NCBI RefSeq assembly: GCF_900103735.1
Contig: NZ_FMXE01000036.1
Span: forward strand, 1,707 to 46,191
Source of the DNA: Algoriphagus alkaliphilus
Lineage (GTDB): Bacteria; Bacteroidota; Bacteroidia; Cytophagales; Cyclobacteriaceae
Direction of reading: 5' to 3'
Length of the DNA stretch: 44,485 nucleotides
In this document: piece after piece, positions 32,750 through 41,254 of the stretch
How the letters are laid out: each line of letters opens with the position of its first letter
How positions within the stretch are numbered: the first letter of the stretch is position 1
Notes under the pieces: model-generated
What the model was told of the DNA's origin: nothing
The model's database searches: none
What the model saw: the letters and a program-made list of their open reading frames with translations, nothing else
Made by a program: the position numbers and the translations under genes

Positions 32750-34106
32750 GTTGCAAGGATTTTATAACCTGAAGAGAGGCCGCTTCACCTGCCAGGACAG
32801 CGCCTTCAATGTACCCGTTCCATCTTGTAGAGGCTTCTGTCCCGGCAAAATAATAAGGGTTTGAAGGTTTTCTGTAAGCATCTTCAAAACCTGTCCATGC
32901 ACCTGTTGGCATGATCCCCGCATAGCATCCCGAAGACCAGATTTCGTCGCTCATAGTGAAGTCTTTATACAATATGGGATGTTTTGAATCTTGTCCAAAG
33001 TACAGTTCCAGAATTTCCTGCAATTGTGCTTTTCTGGCATTTTCATCTTGAAGAAAAAAGGATTTAGCCCTGTTTCCGATAGTAAATCCCATTAAAACTC
33101 CAAATCGCCCATCAGCAGGAGAACAGTCAAACAAGGTCTGAAATGGGGAGTTTTTGTCTGCCACAGCTTGACCACTGAATCCTTTTTCTCTCCAAAACGG
33201 CTTTTCATAGACCATGAAACATTTGCCAACATGCCCCATGGAATAGCGTTCCAGGAGTTGGCGTTTTTCAGTAGGTAAATCAGGAGTGAATCTGATTTTG
33301 GCTAAAAGCGGAGGAGGCACCGAGAGTATTATTTTTTGGGCTGTATATTCAAAATCATTTCCTTTCACCTGAACTTCATTTCCTGTTTTTTCAATTCTAA
33401 TTACAGGGGAATTGAATCGGATTCTATCCTGAAAGGGGAGTGCCATCTGTTCCACCAAGGGTTGCATTCCCCCTTTGATTCTGTGCTGCTGGGCACCGTT
33501 TTTGATGTTGATGAGGCATTCGAGAGAAGTGCCGGATCGGATATAGAAAAGAGCATGCAAAAGTGAGATTTCATTAAGCTCGCAGGCGAAGACGGTTTCA
33601 CATCCTACCCGGATTACCTTTTCGCAGGATTTGGTCAGACTGTTTTTCCTGATAAAATGATCCAATGAAACTGCATCGAACTTTTTGGCTTTTGGATGAG
33701 ACCAGGGATAGTTAATGTCAATTTGCCGGGCTAGCTTTTCCAGTTTTTTCAGGATCAGATCGAGGTTTATCAAAGAAATCAGATCCATTTTGGGAATCAT
33801 TCCGGCATAAGTCCGGATTTTTCCTCCCAGATCCAAGATGTTTTTGCCCTGATCGTAGGTTTCGAAGGTTTCCAAGCCATGTTCTTCGCAAAGTTGATAC
33901 ATACGATCTTGGGTTGGACCGATCCATTGGCCTCCTAAATCAAGATAAAGTCCTTCAGAAATGGTTTTGGTAAATACACGGCCTCCCAGTCGTTCTCTGG
34001 CTTCCAAAACCAAGAATGAAATTCCGGCTTCGTAAAGTTTTTTTGCGGCAGCAATACCTGAAAATCCTCCTCCGACAATGATAACTAGGGGTGACAACTT
34101 GCTCAT
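32742..34106 (-). CDS. Flavin-containing amine oxidase family protein
   Basis: 454 residues. The N-terminal FAD Rossmann fold is IIVGGGFSGIAAAKKLYEAGISFLVLEARERLGGRVFT (about 9-46), followed by DLGGQWIGPTQDRMYQL, the typical monoamine oxidase start. Near the C-terminus the FAD-ring motif is PYYFAGTEASTRWNGYIEGAVLAGEAAS, as in MAO and polyamine oxidases. In between lie GGMQPLVEQMA and IILSVPPPLL. No signal peptide is seen. It is the first gene of the minus-strand series that continues with the nitrilase and C69 genes. The substrate is unknown; primary amines, polyamines or amino acids are options. Confidence 0.9.
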   Translation of the reverse strand: MSKLSPLVIIVGGGFSGIAAAKKLYEAGISFLVLEARERLGGRVFTKTISEGLYLDLGGQWIGPTQDRMYQLCEEHGLETFETYDQGKNILDLGGKIRTYAGMIPKMDLISLINLDLILKKLEKLARQIDINYPWSHPKAKKFDAVSLDHFIRKNSLTKSCEKVIRVGCETVFACELNEISLLHALFYIRSGTSLECLINIKNGAQQHRIKGGMQPLVEQMALPFQDRIRFNSPVIRIEKTGNEVQVKGNDFEYTAQKIILSVPPPLLAKIRFTPDLPTEKRQLLERYSMGHVGKCFMVYEKPFWREKGFSGQAVADKNSPFQTLFDCSPADGRFGVLMGFTIGNRAKSFFLQDENARKAQLQEILELYFGQDSKHPILYKDFTMSDEIWSSGCYAGIMPTGAWTGFEDAYRKPSNPYYFAGTEASTRWNGYIEGAVLAGEAASLQVIKSLQHD

Positions 34107-34159
34107 TTGTGGAAGATAGGAAATTTTTTCAGGTCTGGAATCTGGCAGTTTAAAAGGTT

Positions 34160-35298
34160 TTAGAACTCCGTCTCAATACTTTCTCCGGCCCTCAGTTCCA
34201 GATCGATTTCTGATCCATCGGCAAAAAGGATCACCTACCTGCCATTTGAAGAATGCAGTCTGATGGTTTTCACTTCACCACTTTCCCAAGTAAAATCCAA
34301 GGTGAATCCTCCTCTTGCCTTCAGTCCTTTTACCGATCCGCTTTGCCAAGCATTTGGTATGGCAGGGAGGATTCGAATGATTCCCTCTTCATGGGACTGA
34401 AGGGGCATTTCGGCGATCCCTTCTGTATATCCAAAGTTTCCATCAATCTGGTAAGGAGGATGAGTATCGAAAAGGTCGTGTCCAAAATCGAAAAGTAATT
34501 TCCCAAGGTGTAGGGCTGTTTGACCCGCCTTTATATTTTGAATTCGTTGATCTGTGGGAGTATCATCTGTGGCTGGTTTTCCTAAACTCAGACTCATCCG
34601 ATCATACCATGATTTGTATTCTCGCAGATGTGCTTGTTGTAATAGACCCCAACTGCTGAAGGCAATCTCATCAAGATTGTCCTCTGCAGTTTTTTCAAAG
34701 TCCCGGTGGAAATAACTCGTCTCGGCTGCCAGTTTTAAGTGAATTTCTTTCGCCCCGTTCACTTGAAGGCCTTCGTCGGTAGCCTTGATTTCGCCATCCA
34801 GATTTTGCGCCAGCAAAAAAAACATTGAATTTGACTCCATTCAAAATCGGGTAATGCTTGGAGTCTAGCTGTCCGCCACGCTGAGCCACCATGCCCTTCA
34901 TTTCGAGTAGGTTGTTATTTATGGCTTTGGTTACAGCAGTTGGGAAATTTTGATCCAAAAGACGGTCCATGCGGATCAGGCATCGGAATCCACCGGGATG
35001 GGTCGTGTGGAGTTTTATCAAAATAGCCCGATTTGGAGCCGAAGCAAAAGTCTCCTGTATCACCTGATATCCTTCGCTTTTGAATTCAGTGCAGGAAATA
35101 GCTTCGTCCAAATCCAGACTTCGTTTGTAATCCGTGATTTCTTTCCAATCAAAATCCAACCACAAATCGCCCATTGCCGATTGAGAGGGGATCCTTCCAT
35201 TTTTCGTCTGGTTTTTCATACCAAAGCACTGATTTTTGTGCAAAAGTGATCAGCACAGTGAAAAATGAACAAAGGAGTATGGCTAGGGTCTTTTTCAT
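34160..35298 (-). pseudogene. Degraded GH95 alpha-L-fucosidase-like gene
   Basis: Read on the minus strand, ATG at 35298 starts a signal peptide and the GH95 N-terminus (SVLWYEKPDEKWKDPLSIGNGR). At 35167-35175 the frame breaks: the text jumps to MGDLWLDFDWKEITDYKRSLDLDEAIS in another frame, with 40-60 residues missing. A second frameshift lies in the A8 run at 34815-34822. Then SYFHRDFEKTAEDN...TPTDQRIQNIKAG is followed at about 34480-34525 by an internal deletion that removes most of the catalytic barrel. The text resumes at LFDTHPPYQIDGNFGYTEGIAEMPLQSHEEG. A TAG at 34235 interrupts the last strand domain, and the frame then continues to TAA at 34160. About 370 codons remain of a usual 750-800. 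It cannot be active. Confidence 0.88.
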
Positions 35299-35396
35299 CG
35301 GTTACTTGGGTTGGGATTTAAGATTATGATAAATCATTAATCCTGCCAACCGGTTTTCTTAAAAAAGCCCGTTGAATGCTCAAATAGACTGCTTTG

Positions 35397-35963
35397 CTAT
35401 TGGGCGAGGAGAAAATTTCGGAATTCGTCGGTATTGAAATTGCTCATGCCTTCTTGGTAAAAGACGATTTTACCATCTTTATTTACCACCAAAGTAGTTG
35501 GGATGGATCCGCTTTGAAGACTTTGATTGAGTCCAAAGCTTGCATGGGCAGTGGGGAAAGTCCAGGATTTGCCCTCCATGAAATTTTTACTTTTATTGAA
35601 ATCATTGTCTAACCCGATCATCAGGAATGCAAGATCAGGCGTGTCTTTTACTGATTTGTAAAGTTCGGAAATGTGTGGCATCTCAGCTCGACAAGGCCCG
35701 CACCAAGAAGCCCAAAGGTTGATAAAAACAGTTTTTCCCCGATAATCTTGAAGGTCGATGAGGTTTCCTTCAAAGTCCTTGAATTGACCCCGGTAGTCAA
35801 ACTTTTGGTTGGTCAGATCCGGGATTTCGATTTTAGGTTTTATCAAACCTGTAGAAAGTAAGACAGACTGAAGTCCACCCTGAATCACGGGAAGCAATCC
35901 TGTGAAGTAAAGAAATGCAAAAAATGCCAAGATCAGGCCCCAAGATTTAAATTCTTTTTTCAT
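35397..35963 (-). CDS. TlpA-like thioredoxin family protein
   Basis: 188 residues. One N-terminal membrane helix (about 8-30) puts the domain in the periplasm. The thioredoxin fold has WCGPC with Cys88 and Cys91, preceded by LQDYRGKTVFINLWAS and followed by EMPHISELYKSV. The cis-Pro is in SIPTTLVVNKDGKIV. It belongs to the AhpC/TSA-Redoxin TlpA group, which reduces or transfers disulfides, for example in cytochrome c maturation or stress. Its client is unknown. It stands alone between the GH95 remnant and a repeat mosaic. Confidence 0.9.
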   Translation of the reverse strand: MKKEFKSWGLILAFFAFLYFTGLLPVIQGGLQSVLLSTGLIKPKIEIPDLTNQKFDYRGQFKDFEGNLIDLQDYRGKTVFINLWASWCGPCRAEMPHISELYKSVKDTPDLAFLMIGLDNDFNKSKNFMEGKSWTFPTAHASFGLNQSLQSGSIPTTLVVNKDGKIVFYQEGMSNFNTDEFRNFLLAQ

Positions 35964-36551
35964 TTTGGATGTATAATGTACAATGTACCAAGTACAAAGT
36001 ATCGTGTGAATAACAATTGTGGTCTCGTTTGATAAAGAGATATGCTACGCGAAATATTCCGCTTTGCGGAGAAATATAGCTGCTACAGCAGCTGAGATTA
36101 TCACATCAACCTATGAGGTTTTAAGTAACCCTGAAGGTTTGAGTTTGAAGACTAATTTTTCAATTTTACAATGTTCCAATATTTCAATTTGAAAATATCG
36201 AAAGCTGAACGCTGAATTTCGAATAATGAAGATGCCGGAGACAGTCTACCAACTGAACCTTGCACTGTGACAGTGGTCCGTCGGCTATCGACCGTTGACC
36301 AACCTTACAGCATTCCCACCTTCCAACCCAATCTTCCAATTTTTCAATTTTTAATTTTTCCAATCCATAAATAATGAGTATCGAACGTCGAATGAGGAAT
36401 TTCGAATGATGAAGGATGAGGTCATAAATCTAAAATCAAATTTATCCTCACATTTCCAGCTTCTTAGTGACATGTCATACATAAAAGCGGATTTCTCTTT
36501 CGAAGGAAGTTTATCTTGCAGTCCCAAATTTGAATTGAATTACCCAAGAAT
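35964..36551. repeat. Intergenic mosaic of several dispersed repeat types
   Basis: 588 bp upstream of tex with no credible gene. In order: a tgtataatgtacaatgtacc / aagtacaaagta block (about 35968-36002); a palindrome-rich block with cgcgaaatattccgctttgcgg and AGCTGCTACAGCAGCT (about 36053-36095); ttttacaatgttccaatatttcaattt (36168-36192); aacgctgaatttcgaataatgaag (36207-36231); a GTCnAC word block (36270-36301); ttccaacccaatcttccaatttttcaatttttaa (36317-36350); and tatcgaacgtcgaatgaggaatttcgaatgatgaag (36378-36413). The last 130 bp look like ordinary leader. TATCTTG at 36512-36518 could be a -7 box for tex, but no clear -33 box is seen. Confidence 0.65.
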
Positions 36552-38804
36552 ATGAATTACGAGATTAAAATCGCCGCCGAGCTCCAGGTAAAACCGCATC
36601 AGGTGCAGGCCACGATCGAATTGTTGGATGGTGGGGCGACAGTTCCCTTTATATCCAGATACCGAAAAGAAGCCACAGGAACACTGGACGAAGTGCAGGT
36701 TGCCACTATCCGTGATCGAATCGAGCAGCTTCGTGAATTGGATAAGCGCAGGGAAGCTATCCTCAAATCCATCGAGGAACAAGGGAAACTTACTCCCGAA
36801 CTGAAAAAATCCATCAACGGCGCTGAGACTATGTCCAAACTGGAGGACATCTATTTGCCTTACAAGCCAAAGCGAAGAACTAAGGCGACTATTGCCCGGG
36901 AAAAAGGACTTGAGCCACTTGCAGAGCGGATTTTTGGGCAGACTTCCTTTGACTTGGAGGCAGAGGCCGAAAAATATATCAGTGAGGAGAACGAAGTGAA
37001 ATCCATCGAAGAAGCTCTACAGGGAGCACGGGACATTATCGCCGAATGGATAAATGAGAATGCCAATCTCCGTGAAAAGATGCGAAAGTTATTTCTTAAT
37101 GAAGGTACTTTCACAGCTAGGGTTATTCCCGGGAAGGAATCCGAAGCCATCAAATACAAAGATTATTTTGAGTGGTCTGAACCGATCAAAACAGCGCCTT
37201 CACATCGTGTTTTGGCGATGAGGAGGGGAGAGAAAGAGCTTTTTTTGATGCTGGATTCCTGCCCTGAGGAACTTTCCGCGACAGCGGTAATCGAACTTGA
37301 AATCCTCGAACATGCCGCAAATTCTGCTGTGGATCAAGTCAAATTGGCTATTAAGGATTCTTATCGAAGACTCCTCAAACCAAGTATGGAGACTGAAGTC
37401 CGCCTGTTGACAAAGAAAAAGGCAGACGAAGAAGCTATCCGGGTTTTTGCAGAAAACCTGCGCCAGCTATTGTTGGGTGCTCCTTTGGGCGAAAAGTCTG
37501 TGATGGCGATTGATCCCGGTTTCAGAACAGGGTGTAAGTTGGTGTGCCTCGGCCCTCAGGGGCAGTTTTTACACTATGAAACCATATTCCCTCACGAAGC
37601 GCAATGGAAAGCTGTGGAGGCTGGGAAAAATGTCCAAAGTTTGGTGGAAAGTTATTCGATCCAGGCCATTGCTATAGGCAATGGTACGGCAGGTCGGGAG
37701 ACGGAGGCTTTTGTCAAGAGCTTGGGTCTTCCCAAATCTGTGATTGTGACAATGGTTAATGAAGCAGGAGCATCAATTTATTCGGCTTCAGATGTGGCAA
37801 GAGAGGAATTTGCTGATTTGGATTTGACGATTCGGGGAGCGATTTCGATTGGTCGTCGATTGATGGATCCCTTGGCTGAATTGGTGAAAATAGACCCGAA
37901 GTCCATCGGTGTGGGCCAATATCAGCACGATGTGGATCAGAATGCACTGAAAAATTCTCTGGATGACACGGTCATGTCCGCCGTAAACGGAGTAGGAGTG
38001 GAAGTGAATACTGCTTCCAAGCAATTGCTGACTTACGTTTCAGGTTTAGGTCCTGTTTTGGCGCAAAATATCGTGGATTTCAGAACCGAAAACGGGCCAT
38101 TTACGAGTCGTGCTCAGCTCAAAAAGGTTCCAAGATTGGGAGAAAAGGCCTTTGAGCAGGCGGCTGGTTTCCTCAGAATCATTAAGGCAAAACATCCGCT
38201 TGATGCTTCGGCTGTTCACCCTGAACGTTATGAATTGGTAGAGAAAATGGCAAAGGATGTGAATGCTTCGGTCAAAGATCTGATGAGTTCGGAGGATTTG
38301 CGAAGCAAGATCATTCTGAGAAACTATGTGTCCGAAACAGTGGGATTGCCTACACTGGAGGATATTTTACAGGAATTGGCCAAGCCGGGTCGTGATCCGC
38401 GTGAATCGTTTGAAGTTTTCAATTTTCAGGAGGGAGTCAATTCCATGGCCGATCTTAAAGTAGGAATGAAGCTTCCGGGAGTGGTAACCAATATCACGGC
38501 CTTTGGCGCATTCGTGGATGTGGGAGTGCATCAGGATGGCTTGGTTCACCTGAGTCATCTGGCAGATCGTTACATCAAAGATCCCAACGAAGTCGTGACC
38601 GTGAATCAAAAGGTACAGGTGACCGTGATGGAGGTGGATATAGTCAGAAAGCGAATTGGACTGAGCATGAAAGCTGATCCCTTTGCCGAACGGAGCAAAA
38701 ACCCAAATAATCCTTCCCCTGCACCAAAGCATGCAAAAGCCGAAGAACCTCAAGGGACTATGGCCGATAAGCTGGCGATGCTGAAAGGGAAGTTTGGGAA
38801 GTGA
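36552..38804 (+). CDS. tex: Tex family RNA-binding transcriptional accessory protein
   Basis: 750 residues, full length. Order: N-terminal Tex helical domain (about 1-190; ELQVKPHQVQATIELLDGGATVPFISRYRKEATGTLDEVQ and KRREAILKSIEEQGKL), YqgF/RNase-H-like domain (about 315-445; MAIDPGFRTGCKLVCL), helix-hairpin-helix region (about 475-560; VNTASKQLLTYVSGLGPVLAQNIVDFRTENGPF), and C-terminal S1 domain (about 637-705; VGMKLPGVVTNITAFGAFVDVGVHQDGLVHLS). The tail (about 705-750) is Pro/Lys/Ala-rich. It acts in the cytoplasm on nucleic acids and transcription. A single gene followed by two hairpins. Confidence 0.96.
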   Translation: MNYEIKIAAELQVKPHQVQATIELLDGGATVPFISRYRKEATGTLDEVQVATIRDRIEQLRELDKRREAILKSIEEQGKLTPELKKSINGAETMSKLEDIYLPYKPKRRTKATIAREKGLEPLAERIFGQTSFDLEAEAEKYISEENEVKSIEEALQGARDIIAEWINENANLREKMRKLFLNEGTFTARVIPGKESEAIKYKDYFEWSEPIKTAPSHRVLAMRRGEKELFLMLDSCPEELSATAVIELEILEHAANSAVDQVKLAIKDSYRRLLKPSMETEVRLLTKKKADEEAIRVFAENLRQLLLGAPLGEKSVMAIDPGFRTGCKLVCLGPQGQFLHYETIFPHEAQWKAVEAGKNVQSLVESYSIQAIAIGNGTAGRETEAFVKSLGLPKSVIVTMVNEAGASIYSASDVAREEFADLDLTIRGAISIGRRLMDPLAELVKIDPKSIGVGQYQHDVDQNALKNSLDDTVMSAVNGVGVEVNTASKQLLTYVSGLGPVLAQNIVDFRTENGPFTSRAQLKKVPRLGEKAFEQAAGFLRIIKAKHPLDASAVHPERYELVEKMAKDVNASVKDLMSSEDLRSKIILRNYVSETVGLPTLEDILQELAKPGRDPRESFEVFNFQEGVNSMADLKVGMKLPGVVTNITAFGAFVDVGVHQDGLVHLSHLADRYIKDPNEVVTVNQKVQVTVMEVDIVRKRIGLSMKADPFAERSKNPNNPSPAPKHAKAEEPQGTMADKLAMLKGKFGK

Positions 38805-38811
38805 TTGTATT

Positions 38812-38890
38812 CCGGTCTGCGAAGACACAGACCGGAGCGAGGGAAGTGAATTTACCCTCCAAGGGTTTAAGATCCCTTGGAGGGTTGTCT
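38812..38890 (+). terminator. Two successive hairpins after tex
   Basis: CCGGTCTG/CAGACCGG (38812-38835, 8-base loop), then CCCTCCAAGGG/CCCTTGGAGGG (38855-38884, 8-base loop) followed by TTGTCTTGG. The second has a strong 11-bp stem but only a weak U-tract. Together they probably end the tex transcript. Confidence 0.6.
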
Positions 38891-38946
38891 TGGTATTCTG
38901 TGCCCAGGTAGTGTCTTCACTAGCTGGAATAGGTGAGTGGTGTCAC

Positions 38947-39234
38947 TTACTTTGGCTCTTGTTTAATGATATTCCAAGAAAGGCAATTTATTATCCCTGT
39001 GTCTTTTGAAGGCTCCGTTCCTAAAATGGGAATGATTTTTTTTGTTGGAAAAAGATCTTCAATTACAGCAATCGCTTGCTGATCTTTTATTTGATCAAAA
39101 ATTGGTAAAAAGAGGTGATTTTCTAATTCCAGATAATTAAGGTAAAGACCACAGGCATCATCGGGGCTTAAATTTGATAGGCTAGTAAAAGGTATTGTTT
39201 TCCAATTTAGTTTTGCATTTAGGAAAAGAATATT
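38947..39234 (-). pseudogene. C-terminal remnant of an agmatine deiminase-like gene
   Basis: An open minus-strand frame of 95 codons without any ATG, missed by start-based gene finding. Translation (ILFLNAKLNWKTIPFT, then LSPDDACGLYLNYLELENHLFLPIFDQIKDQQAIAVIEDLFPTKKIIPI, ending GIINCLSWNIIKQEPK) follows the end of agmatine deiminase / PAD_porph proteins. In that family a DA-G-Y-NY strand, a xPxF..D..A...... FP.. I.. segment and a final GG-(I/A)-x-C catalytic Cys occur in this order. The Cys sits in INCLSW. The N-terminal 250 or so residues are gone, and a stop bounds the frame at 39235-39237. A terminator of the upstream gene lies just behind. Confidence 0.6.
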
Positions 39235-39263
39235 TTATCCCTCTTTCAAGGGTGGGTAATTTT

Positions 39264-39298
39264 CAAAAAAAAAAAGCCCGATCAGTTGACCGGGCTTC
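39264..39298 (-). terminator. Terminator of the S41 peptidase gene
   Basis: On the minus strand AAGCCCG (rc of 39291-39297) pairs with CGGGCTT (rc of 39274-39280) around a 10-base loop and is followed by a run of eleven or so T. It lies directly downstream of the stop at 39305. Confidence 0.9.
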
Positions 39299-39304
39299 AT
39301 TTTT

Positions 39305-40624
39305 TCAATAGACAGGAAACTCCTGCTGCAACCCTTTGAAAGCATCAATCATCTCCCATTTGGGTTTGAAGTAGGTGTCCGCGATTCTACCGCTGACAGT
39401 TCCGTTATTCACAAACTGCAAGGCGGCGGCTAATCGAAGATCCTTGGGATCACCCCAACCGAATTGAGGGGAATCACCAACGCTGAAATTTGCGGGGAAC
39501 CCTTCGAAAAACTCAGCTTTTCCGGCAGAATTGGCTGTGGCAAAAGTAATGGGTACCACTTCCACGTTGTTGTCTTTCAATACTCTGTTGAACCTGGATA
39601 ATGGAAATGATCCAACCGGCTTTCCGAATGTTCTGTCTCCAATCAACACAACTTGCATGTAAGGAGTCAGGTTGTTAATGACTAATTCCGAGGCAGAAGC
39701 AGAGCCCCTCGAAGTGATGAAAATCAATCGGGAAAATTGCAGACTTCCAATTTTTGTAAAGTTTTTGGAAGTGTTTTGGCTGCTTTTCGAAGCATTCAGC
39801 TTATTGGTGTACATCAGCTTTCCGGAATTGGAGCTCTGAATGAGGTAATTGGATATTTGCTCCGCAACGGCCACCGAGCCACCGCTATTGTATCTTAGGT
39901 CAATGATCAGATCCTGTACCCCCTGACTTTGGAAAAACTCCATAGAGGACTGTACCTCTGCACTTCGTGTCGGAGTAAGTCCCGCTGTTGCTTTGAAGCT
40001 TTGATAGGCCCAATAGCCTATCTTTTTTCCGCCTTCATCAAACACTTTTTGCTCCAAAACTGAATTGGATTGGTATTCGGCTTTTACATTGGTTCGTGTG
40101 GTTGTGGTGCCATCAGGAAGTTTGAAGGTGAATGAATTGGAGATCCCCGGGTCAGGAGCTCCCAATTTGAAATCATAACCTCCTGTTGAGGTTTTGTATT
40201 CCGCAATTGGTTTTCCGTTGATTTGGGTGATTTCCCAGCCCCGTTTCCAGCCATCCTTTCCTGCAGGAGCTTCGCTAAATACAAAGGAGACAAAGAGTCT
40301 TTCATCTGCTGTGAAAGCAAATCCAAAACCGTGACCAGCATTTCTGCCAACAAAAGCATTGTTGAATGCTTCCTGTGTGGTCAGATAAGAAAACCGATCC
40401 AAGGGTTTGAAAATGATTCCGTTAAGTAAATCCTCATTGGTTGCAAATTTTGAGTAATCGACCGAAGCCGGGACTTCCTGATTCCAGAAATACCATTCGG
40501 TCATGCTGTCAAATATTGCTTTTTTGACTTCTTGTCCCGGGATTGTAGGAGTTGGGTCGTCCTTAGGATTACATGCCCACATGCCCACTATCACCAATCC
40601 GATAACCCATCTTAGCTTTTTCAT
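39305..40624 (-). CDS. S41 family peptidase (C-terminal processing protease-like lipoprotein)
   Basis: 439 residues from the ATG at 40624, which follows GAAGGTG. The TTG at 40636 is less likely. A lipoprotein signal ends VGMWAC (Cys18). Residues about 30-95 form a helical cap (FDSMTEWYFWNQEVP), then a PDZ-like segment (about 95-180; GHGFGFAFTADERLFVSFVFSEAPA... GWEITQINGKPI), then the protease core with IIDLRYNSGGSVAVAEQIS and the catalytic-Ser motif ITSRGSASASELVINNL (near residue 310) and RTFGKPVG. The family degrades or processes periplasmic proteins. It is 57 bp downstream of the Dabb gene on the same strand. Confidence 0.88.
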   Translation of the reverse strand: MKKLRWVIGLVIVGMWACNPKDDPTPTIPGQEVKKAIFDSMTEWYFWNQEVPASVDYSKFATNEDLLNGIIFKPLDRFSYLTTQEAFNNAFVGRNAGHGFGFAFTADERLFVSFVFSEAPAGKDGWKRGWEITQINGKPIAEYKTSTGGYDFKLGAPDPGISNSFTFKLPDGTTTTRTNVKAEYQSNSVLEQKVFDEGGKKIGYWAYQSFKATAGLTPTRSAEVQSSMEFFQSQGVQDLIIDLRYNSGGSVAVAEQISNYLIQSSNSGKLMYTNKLNASKSSQNTSKNFTKIGSLQFSRLIFITSRGSASASELVINNLTPYMQVVLIGDRTFGKPVGSFPLSRFNRVLKDNNVEVVPITFATANSAGKAEFFEGFPANFSVGDSPQFGWGDPKDLRLAAALQFVNNGTVSGRIADTYFKPKWEMIDAFKGLQQEFPVY

Positions 40625-40681
40625 AGTCACCTTCAATTAATAATAAAACCTTTACGTCAAAACCTTCAACTTAGGTTTATG

Positions 40682-41074
40682 CTAAATCGATATGTCATAC
40701 ACTTTTACGGCCTTCCACATGTGGGAATACTTCTTTATAAACTCCAAATGCAATGGATCTGTTTGATATGCTGCCTGAGCCTCCAATGAATCAAAGAACA
40801 GGGTACAGGAGACATGGAAGCTGTGATCTACTACCTCACGCTTTTCAGTAGGTGCCGGAGTTCCCAAAATAAAGTTTGCTACGTCTTTGCAGCGTCCAAG
40901 CATAGGTGCTGCATCTGTTTTGAACTCATTTAGATCGGAATCATTGTGCAACCAAAAGTAAACTTGGTGAATCATTTTTTGTGAGGGCATAGTTGAGGCG
41001 ATTGTGTGAAAAGGTAAAATGGCCGAAGCACTCGCTAGGCCTAAGGTTTGAAGTACTTTTCTTCGTGAAGTCAT
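40682..41074 (-). CDS. Exported Dabb (stress-responsive alpha/beta barrel) protein
   Basis: 130 residues. The N-terminus MTSRRKVLQTLGLASASAILPFHTIAS has twin Arg and a hydrophobic stretch, like a Tat signal. The mature part is one Dabb domain: MIHQVYFWLHND (beta1), FKTDAAPMLGRCKDVANFILGTPAP, VVDHSFHVSCTLFFDSLEAQAAYQTDPLHLEFIKKYSHMWKAVKVYDI. The QTDPLHLEFI motif is typical. Dabb proteins form dimers, and some are aromatic acid decarboxylases or cyclases. Most Dabb proteins have no signal peptide, so the export signal is notable. Confidence 0.8.
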   Translation of the reverse strand: MTSRRKVLQTLGLASASAILPFHTIASTMPSQKMIHQVYFWLHNDSDLNEFKTDAAPMLGRCKDVANFILGTPAPTEKREVVDHSFHVSCTLFFDSLEAQAAYQTDPLHLEFIKKYSHMWKAVKVYDISI

Positions 41075-41254
41075 GTGTTAAATTGTATTTATTCGGTTTA
41101 ATCAGGTTTGACAGGGTCAATCTGACCAAGTTTTAAAGATAAAAATTTAAATTGCTTTTAGATAATAGGAATGGTTTGCTTTGTTTGTTGTACTGTCTAT
41201 TTATTGATTTGGATTTCAAAGTATCGCTAAACTTTTTTCTAAAATTTCACAAGC

